A stretch of 10,136 nucleotides of DNA from Bacillota bacterium (GTDB taxonomy: Bacteria; Bacillota; Clostridia; Lachnospirales; Lachnospiraceae), in the NCBI GenBank assembly GCA_023392995.1, contig JAEWMZ010000332.1, positions 1 to 10,136 on the forward strand. Direction: 5' to 3'. The position numbers and the translations under genes were made by a program. Numbering within the stretch: the stretch's first letter is position 1; each line of letters begins with the position of its first letter. Below, piece after piece: positions 6,186-10,136 of the stretch. The notes under the pieces were generated by a model. The model had not been told where the DNA came from. It did no database searches and was given only the letters and a program-made list of their open reading frames with translations.

Positions 6186-6629
6186 ATGGCAATTACGAAA
6201 GTTACCGATAATAATTCATTGATTTGGGCAGAACTCTGTAATGAATTATGGCCACATCATTCAGTGCAAGAAATGCTTGATGGATTTTATAAGGAAGAAT
6301 ATAAAAATGAATTTTTATACCAAATCGACGGAATGGATGTTGCTTTTATTAGTCTGACGATCAGAAACGATTATGTTGAAGGCAAAATAGATTCACGCCC
6401 TGTGGGATATATTGAAGGTATTTATGTGAAACTCCAATTTCGAAATCGTGGGATTGCAAAAGAGTTAGTATCATTTGCAAAAAAATGGTCGGTAGAGTGC
6501 GGCTGTTCCATGCTTGCTTCAGACTGTTCCCTATCAAACACTGAAAGCAGATTATTCCATAATAAAATTGGGTTTACAGAAGCAGGTGTAAATGTGCATT
6601 TTATGATGAACATTTCACTTGATGAGTAG
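6186..6629 (+). CDS. AAC(6')-like aminoglycoside N-acetyltransferase (GNAT)
   Basis: 147-residue GNAT that resembles the AAC(6') enzymes, which acetylate the 6'-amino group of kanamycin, tobramycin, amikacin and relatives. Visible family landmarks are a WAELCNELWPHHS start (14-26, with W22-P23), IRNDYVEG (59-66), PVGYIEGIYV (72-81) and the acetyl-CoA loop RNRGIAKEL (86-94). SDCSLSNTESRLFHNKIGF (112-130) is the counterpart of the SDxxxxNxxSxxxHxxxGF block of AAC(6'). The length equals that of the short AAC(6') subfamily (about 145-150). The start is at ATG 6186, 8 bases after GGAGG (6173-6177); the longer frame from 6144 would overlap the preceding gene. Whether the natural substrate is a drug or another amine cannot be read from sequence. 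Confidence 0.82.
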   Translation: MAITKVTDNNSLIWAELCNELWPHHSVQEMLDGFYKEEYKNEFLYQIDGMDVAFISLTIRNDYVEGKIDSRPVGYIEGIYVKLQFRNRGIAKELVSFAKKWSVECGCSMLASDCSLSNTESRLFHNKIGFTEAGVNVHFMMNISLDE

Positions 6630-6681
6630 CTTAAAGTTTATTGACCATAAACAGACTTCTCCTCGAGCAGCTCGGATTTAT

Positions 6682-6709
6682 AAAGGAGATTGATTTGAAA
6701 ACGTTCAAT
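6682..6709 (+). repeat. 28-base near-repeat, copy B (GNAT start relic)
   Basis: Partner of the repeat at 4337-4364 (26 of 28 bases identical), carrying the same AAAGGAG, the same 6-base spacer and the same five first codons. Similarity continues more weakly: TATTTT follows in both, here with one codon (GAC) missing, and 6719-6740 still recalls the 4391-4414 region coding YLETQRF. Confidence 0.75.
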
Positions 6710-6742
6710 TATTTTACTATATTAAAGGACAAACGTTTATGA
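6695..6742 (+). pseudogene. 15-codon GNAT N-terminal relic, overlapping the DUF89 start
   Basis: TTG 6695 opens a 15-residue frame, MKTFNYFTILKDKRL, ending at TGA 6740-6742. It aligns with residues 1-19 of the GNAT at 4350 (MKTFNDYF...YLETQRF) with a few residues deleted. AAAGGAG (6682-6688) provides a strong start. The stop overlaps the next ATG as ATGA (6739-6742), the classic arrangement for translational coupling. I read it as what is left of a GNAT gene after a deletion. It may now serve as a leader peptide that feeds ribosomes to the DUF89 gene; that second role is inference. Confidence 0.55.
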
Positions 6743-7611
6743 AAATACAAGAAGAATGCATACCATGTATTGTCAATCAAGCAATCAAGGTTGCAAACAT
6801 GGCGGGCTTAGAGGATAAGAGTGAATTATTAAGAAACGTTTTTACCTACTTAAGCCAGGTTGATTTTAATACATCATCAACACCAGAATTAATTGGAGAG
6901 ATTTTTACAATATTAAAGCAGGTAACCGGGAACGAAGATCCCTACAAAGAGACCAGAGTACACTATAATAAGATGTTTTTAGAGCAGCTTCCCAATTTAG
7001 AGCAGGAGATAAGTGCAGCTGAAAATCCATTTCTGGAAGCTATCCGATCTGCCATTATTGGTAATATTATTGACTTTAATCCCATTCATAATCTATTGCT
7101 TTCTGATATTGAAGCCACCTTTTTACGATTAAAAGAAGCGCCGTTGGAAATCAACGATTCCTATCTTCTGATGCAAGAGCTTATGAATTCAAGTACGATT
7201 CTTTATTTGGGAGATAATTGCGGTGAAATCTGTCTTGACAAGCTTTTGATCAAGAAGATCAAAGAACGAAACCCATCCTGTCATGTATTCTTTGCCACGA
7301 GAGGCGAAGCGGTTGTCAATGATTCCTTGGAAGAAGATGCTTATTTTGTTGGAATTGATGATTACGCTACTATAGTTAGTAATGGGGATTCTTCCCTTGG
7401 AACTGTTCTATATCGAACCTCAAAGAGGTTTCAAGAGATTTACCAGAATGCTGATATTGTGATTGCAAAGGGACAAGCCAATTACGAATGTCTAAGCAAT
7501 GAGAATAAGAATATCTATTTTCTTCTTATGACAAAATGTAGTGTGATTGCGGAGGATATCGGGGTTCCAGAAATGAAGATGATCTGTTTGAAGAATAGAA
7601 AATACTTGTAA
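6739..7611 (+). CDS. DUF89/ARMT1-type metal-dependent phosphatase
   Basis: 290-residue protein of the DUF89 family (damage-control phosphatases related to human ARMT1), of the single-domain prokaryotic type. Members use Mn, Co or Ni to hydrolyse sugar phosphates and damaged phospho-metabolites. Clear signatures are EECIPC (5-10, the paired Cys of this subgroup), LGDNCGEICLD (157-167) with the expected metal ligands D159 and N160, and RGEAVVNDS (188-196) with D195 as probable third ligand. GDSSLGT (216-222) and AKGQANYE (243-250) line the phosphate site, and LLMTKC (262-267) follows. All motifs are intact. A ribosome binding site (AAAGGA, 6724-6729) precedes ATG 6739, which also overlaps the stop of a 15-codon ORF. 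The DinB gene follows after 15 bases, so they form an operon. The natural substrate is unknown. Confidence 0.88.
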   Translation: MKIQEECIPCIVNQAIKVANMAGLEDKSELLRNVFTYLSQVDFNTSSTPELIGEIFTILKQVTGNEDPYKETRVHYNKMFLEQLPNLEQEISAAENPFLEAIRSAIIGNIIDFNPIHNLLLSDIEATFLRLKEAPLEINDSYLLMQELMNSSTILYLGDNCGEICLDKLLIKKIKERNPSCHVFFATRGEAVVNDSLEEDAYFVGIDDYATIVSNGDSSLGTVLYRTSKRFQEIYQNADIVIAKGQANYECLSNENKNIYFLLMTKCSVIAEDIGVPEMKMICLKNRKYL

Positions 7612-7626
7612 GGAGCATTACAATTA

Positions 7627-8151
7627 ATGAAAAATCATGAAATAAAAGAGAATATACTGTTTCAGCTAGAGATGTGCTGGCAGCTTTATCTTTATCATAT
7701 GGACAAACTTGAGGAGGCAGAGGCGCTCTGGGCATTCAGCCCCACAGGGCTGCAAGTGCGCAAGCAGGAACATGGGTGGAGTATAGATTGGCCCGAAACC
7801 GAAAGTTATGAGATAGGACCGTCCAGCATTGCCTGGACTATGTGGCATATAATCTATTGGTGGAGTACAGCATTCGATTACAATTTTGAAGATGGAGTCT
7901 TAAAAAAAGAAGACATTCCTTGGCCGGGAAGTGTTGAAAAAGCAAAAGCAACCATAAGCTTATTGCACGATAAATGGGTTGCAAAATTAAACGATTTGCC
8001 GGATGCGGATTATCAATCAGAACAGTATGCAAAATGGCCCTTCGTAGATAGGAGCTTTGCGGATATTGCACTTTGGCTAAATGCGGAATTAATGAAAAAT
8101 GCATCAGAGATAGGTTATGGACGATTTTTATATGCCGCCTGTGAAAAATAA
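7627..8151 (+). CDS. DinB-fold family protein (second type)
   Basis: 174-residue DinB-superfamily protein, unrelated in detail to the one at 2434. Recognised by SIAWTMWHIIYWWSTAFD (67-84), which supplies H74, and by the closing helix LNAELMKNASEIGYGRFLY (151-169). In this subfamily that helix reads ELMKNxAEIG in place of HxxxH, so E154 and N158 occupy the metal-ligand positions. The central part is rich in tryptophan (KEDIPWPG, HDKWVAKL, AKWPF). Function unknown; the superfamily includes thiol-dependent transferases and putative detoxification proteins. The gene sits 15 bases after the DUF89 stop, and GGAG (7612-7615) directly abuts that stop codon. They are therefore co-transcribed and perhaps translationally linked, and the GNAT gene follows after 38 bases. 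Confidence 0.82.
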   Translation: MKNHEIKENILFQLEMCWQLYLYHMDKLEEAEALWAFSPTGLQVRKQEHGWSIDWPETESYEIGPSSIAWTMWHIIYWWSTAFDYNFEDGVLKKEDIPWPGSVEKAKATISLLHDKWVAKLNDLPDADYQSEQYAKWPFVDRSFADIALWLNAELMKNASEIGYGRFLYAACEK

Positions 8152-8189
8152 ATATATCAAATTTAATAGAAAGAGTGGTTAAGCCTGAG

Positions 8190-8645
8190 ATGACATCTAT
8201 TATAAAAGCGACAGAGCATGAAATTGATCTGGTAATCAACATCAGGCTAGAGATGTTGAAAATTGTAAATAACTTGCCAGAGGATACCGTATTTAGCAAG
8301 GAGTTTATCCATAGCACGAAAGAGTACTTTAAAAGTCCACATCAAACTACAGTGTTATCTGTATGTGATAATGAAGTAGTAGGTTGTGCCACCATTTGCT
8401 ATATCACCGTCCTGCCTACCTTCGACCATCCCGGAGGTAAAAGAGCTCATTTTATGAATGTATATACGAGAAGCAGCCATCGCAGACAGGGGATTGCTTT
8501 ACGTATGATGGAAGTATTAATTCAGGAAGCCAGGCAAAAAGGCGTTTCTGAGATTAGCCTTGATGCTACTGAGTCAGGTAGGCTCTTATATAAAAAATGT
8601 GGGTTTGTCGATGCTGCGGAAAGTATGGTACTTAATATAGAATGA
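8190..8645 (+). CDS. GNAT N-acetyltransferase
   Basis: 151-residue single-domain GNAT (Acetyltransf_1 type). It starts with MTSIIKATEHEIDLVINIRLEML (in part, 1-23), a usual first strand and helix. MNVYTRSSHRRQGIALRMME (89-108) contains the acetyl-CoA loop RRQGIA, and ISLDATESGRLLYKKCGF (122-139) gives the catalytic strand, the Y-x-K helix and the GF turn. The TFDHPGGKRAHFMN segment before the loop is typical of an uncharacterised Firmicute subgroup. The start is less certain than others: ATG 8190 fits the family N-terminus, with only a weak AAGAGTGG (8171-8178) upstream, while an in-frame GTG lies at 8175 with no proper ribosome binding site. Short spacing (38 bases) suggests it belongs to the operon with the DUF89 and DinB genes. 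Confidence 0.83.
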   Translation: MTSIIKATEHEIDLVINIRLEMLKIVNNLPEDTVFSKEFIHSTKEYFKSPHQTTVLSVCDNEVVGCATICYITVLPTFDHPGGKRAHFMNVYTRSSHRRQGIALRMMEVLIQEARQKGVSEISLDATESGRLLYKKCGFVDAAESMVLNIE

Positions 8646-8719
8646 CAATAAAGACAACTCATTTATTAAACGCAAAGCATATAATGTCATCCTTTTAAAT
8701 TGCATATTACATATTATTT

Positions 8720-8747
8720 TCTACAGTGAAAAATCTGAATATATAAA
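8720..8747 (+). promoter_or_regulatory. Weak promoter candidate in the 165-base gap before the VOC gene
   Basis: TCTACA (8720-8725) and TATAAA (8742-8747), 16 bases apart, match the consensus at 4 of 6 and 5 of 6 positions. They would start a transcript near 8754 with a leader of about 55 bases. The gap is very AT-rich, so such matches arise easily by chance. I see nothing else in it apart from the strong ribosome binding site at 8797-8801. Confidence 0.22.
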
Positions 8748-8810
8748 GTAGCTTCATTTGTGTGAAAGCATCTAATAGACAATAAAATTATAATATGGAG
8801 GTAATAGGTT

Positions 8811-9236
8811 ATGAATGATGAATTAAAAATCAAAATGTACTCATTTACAGTGGATTGTAAAAACCCAGAGGAATTAGCGAATTTTTATGGAACATTACTA
8901 AAATGGGAAGCAATGGTTCTGGATGAAGAATATGCATGTGTATACGCGCCAGGTACTAATCAGGGGGCATATCCTACTATATTATTTCAACGAAATGCCG
9001 CGTATCAACCACCTGTATGGCCGGAAGAACCGGAAGCACAGCAGCAAATGGCGCATATGGACTTTGCCGTCAATGATTTAGAAAAAGCTGTTCAACATGC
9101 AGTTAATTGTGGCGCAGCCATGGCAAAGAACCAATTTTCCAACGATTGGAGGGTCATGTTTGATCCCGCTGGACATCCTTTTTGCTTGTGCCAACTGAAA
9201 TCGGTAATTGAGAGCCCCCATTTTGGGTTATTATAG
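8811..9236 (+). CDS. VOC (glyoxalase-like) protein
   Basis: 141-residue vicinal-oxygen-chelate protein of the Glyoxalase_6-like type. The first module runs from MYSFTVDCKNPEELANFYGT (9-28) to about residue 62. The second begins at MAHMDFAVNDLEKAVQHA (80-97), with H82 at a usual metal-ligand position, and ends with the hallmark DPAGHPFCLCQ (118-128). The PPVWPEEPEAQQQ linker is typical of this subgroup. Relatives are usually annotated as glyoxalase or bleomycin-resistance-like, but most have no proven activity. The start is clear: GGAGG (8797-8801), 9 bases before ATG 8811. It is flanked by gaps of 165 and 94 bases, so it is more likely a single transcription unit or loosely linked gene than part of a tight operon. 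Confidence 0.84.
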   Translation: MNDELKIKMYSFTVDCKNPEELANFYGTLLKWEAMVLDEEYACVYAPGTNQGAYPTILFQRNAAYQPPVWPEEPEAQQQMAHMDFAVNDLEKAVQHAVNCGAAMAKNQFSNDWRVMFDPAGHPFCLCQLKSVIESPHFGLL

Positions 9237-9330
9237 TAAATCGCGAATTTGCAATTAAGAGGGAATTATTATATTTGGCAATGAGCAGATGCCTCAGCGC
9301 ATAATAAAAATAGTCAGGAGAGAACGATAG

Positions 9331-9972
9331 ATGAAACTACTAATTAAATATGGCTGGTATGCCCTGTTGCTTGCAATCTCCGGGGATCTGCTAATACCAT
9401 TTATCCTCACACCGTTTTATAAAGGATATAATAATACTTTAATGACAATCAGTGCATTAGGAAATAGCAATAGCCCGGTTAGAATACCATTTAATATATG
9501 GATGTTCCTGGAAGGTATCTTGTTTTTGGTTGCTATTCCTGCGCTATATAACGCTTACGGACAGGTGTCAAAGCCTCTTATCACCGTAGCTGTTTTATTT
9601 ATTATCATATTTGCTGTTGGGGCGTGTATTTTCACTTCCTTTTTCAGTGTGAACGAAACAAAAGATTTTGTTACTACGGCATCCATAATACATGGAGTTG
9701 GGTCGGTGATCGGGTTTCTTTTACTTTTGTTTGTGCCACTCCTTTTAGCAATACTTTCCTTCAAAGCAAATGATAAAACAGCCGGATTGATCTCTGTTAT
9801 TTCTTTTGTGATGGCCTTTCTCTTTTTCATATTGTTTGTCATGGCGGATAAGCCAGAATTCCAGGGAACCTTGGTGGCGAAAGAGGGGTTATGGCAACGG
9901 ATGAATTTACTATTTATGTATTTGCCCTTGGGTTACCTTTCCTTACAAAACATTTGGGGGTTGATTAGGTGA
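9331..9972 (+). CDS. DUF998 family integral membrane protein
   Basis: 213-residue polytopic membrane protein with six predicted helices, at about 8-28, 54-74, 83-105, 117-142, 152-171 and 191-211. Family signs are TISALGNSNSP (39-49) after helix 1, the HGVGSVIGF segment in helix 4, and the LWQRMNLLFMYLP segment (187-199) leading into the last helix. The function of DUF998 proteins is not established. They occur widely in bacteria and archaea, often near resistance or stress genes, and a transport or stress role is only a guess. AGGAGA (9316-9321) lies 10 bases before ATG 9331. It is the only multi-pass membrane protein in the window. A 7-base inverted repeat straddles its stop codon. Confidence 0.82.
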   Translation: MKLLIKYGWYALLLAISGDLLIPFILTPFYKGYNNTLMTISALGNSNSPVRIPFNIWMFLEGILFLVAIPALYNAYGQVSKPLITVAVLFIIIFAVGACIFTSFFSVNETKDFVTTASIIHGVGSVIGFLLLLFVPLLLAILSFKANDKTAGLISVISFVMAFLFFILFVMADKPEFQGTLVAKEGLWQRMNLLFMYLPLGYLSLQNIWGLIR

Positions 9973-9996
9973 TATACAATAAACATTAAATCACCT
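9967..9996 (+). repeat. Inverted repeat across the DUF998 stop codon
   Basis: AGGTGAT (9967-9973) and ATCACCT (9990-9996) are exact inverted copies with a 16-base loop; the left arm contains the TGA stop. No T-run follows on either strand, so it is not a standard Rho-independent terminator, but it could protect the 3' end or act in Rho-dependent release. A second, AT-only structure (TTCAAT 10039-10044 with ATTGAA 10048-10053, then TTTTT at 10064-10068) follows and is a weak terminator candidate. Confidence 0.3.
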
Positions 9997-10100
9997 GTAT
10001 TAAGAAATAAAAAAAGTTTATGTGAATGCCAAAATAAATTCAATTCTATTGAAAGAAGATGAATTTTTACTAACTCAAATAAGAAAGAAGGAAAAGCTAT

Positions 10101-10136
10101 ATGGATTGTAAAATAAGGGGTTGGGAGATCGAAGAT
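10101..10136 (+). CDS. 5' end of a probable GNAT acetyltransferase (partial)
   Basis: Twelve codons from ATG 10101 remain open to the right edge: MDCKIRGWEIED. AAGGA (10088-10092) sits 8 bases upstream, a normal ribosome binding site. The pattern I-R-x-W-x-x-x-D near the N-terminus is how many RimJ/RimL-like GNAT proteins begin (first strand, then the acidic cap of the first helix). With so little sequence the family call is tentative, though the existence of a gene start here is well supported by its signals. Confidence 0.5.
   Translation, partial: MDCKIRGWEIED

Noticed and set aside
6657..6675. CGAG/CTCG hairpin after the AAC(6')-like gene as a terminator
   Set aside because: Only four base pairs are perfect and the following bases are ATTTATAAAGG rather than a T-run.
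7838..8317. Minus-strand 159-codon ORF
   Set aside because: It lies opposite the DinB and GNAT genes, lacks family patterns and a ribosome binding site, and its composition is that of an antisense shadow. Other minus-strand frames were rejected for the same reason.
8789..8794. Perfect TATAAT before the second VOC gene as a -10 box
   Set aside because: It lies 3 bases before the Shine-Dalgarno site, so transcription would begin at or beyond the ribosome binding site, and there is no -35 at a suitable distance.
1..10136. Integron cassette array with attC sites
   Set aside because: I scanned the intergenic gaps for paired RYYYAAC and GTTRRRY core sites. Only isolated partial matches (for example GTTGAAC at 107-113) were seen, with no partner or shared hairpin between gaps.

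Overview
This is an AT-rich window (roughly 35-40% G+C by eye). Every recognisable gene is on the + strand. Strong GGAGG-type ribosome binding sites, two TTG starts and the mix of protein families point to a low-GC Firmicute, most likely a clostridium of the Lachnospiraceae type. That assignment is inferred from codon use, start signals and gene families, not from a marker gene. It holds 14 complete protein genes, the 3' end of another at the left edge, the first 12 codons of another at the right edge, and a 15-codon relic or leader ORF. I see no rRNA, tRNA, transposase, integrase, CRISPR array or convincing Rho-independent terminator. No gene-free stretch reaches 300 bases.

Layout. Left part (1-2946): an unidentified 3' end, an AadA/ANT(9)-like aminoglycoside nucleotidyltransferase behind a plausible promoter, a RimJ/RimL-type GNAT acetyltransferase, a Nudix hydrolase and a DinB-fold protein. 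These are single genes separated by about 100-170 bases. Middle (3115-6629): a PhnB-like VOC protein, a class I SAM methyltransferase and a second RimJ/RimL-type GNAT packed closely together, then a small membrane-anchored protein of unknown function, a cysteine-containing protein of unknown function, and an AAC(6')-like acetyltransferase. Right part (6695-10136): a 15-codon ORF that copies the 5' end of the GNAT at 4350, overlapping the start of a DUF89/ARMT1-type metal phosphatase; then a second DinB-fold protein, a GNAT, a second VOC protein, a six-helix DUF998 membrane protein and the beginning of a probable GNAT.

How the genes fit together. They do not form a biosynthetic pathway or a known multi-gene machine. 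They are mostly small (about 120-290 residues) one-gene enzymes that modify, hydrolyse or bind small molecules: nucleotidyl-, acetyl- and methyltransferases, Nudix, VOC, DinB and DUF89. Two of them look like aminoglycoside-modifying enzymes. The order resembles a store of resistance, detoxification and metabolite-repair genes like an integron cassette array, but I found no attC-like sites between genes. The clearest sign of rearrangement is a 28-base near-repeat (26 of 28 identical) that carries a ribosome binding site and the first codons of a GNAT to two places. Several gene starts here are set by Shine-Dalgarno position rather than by the longest ORF, and the starts given reflect that.
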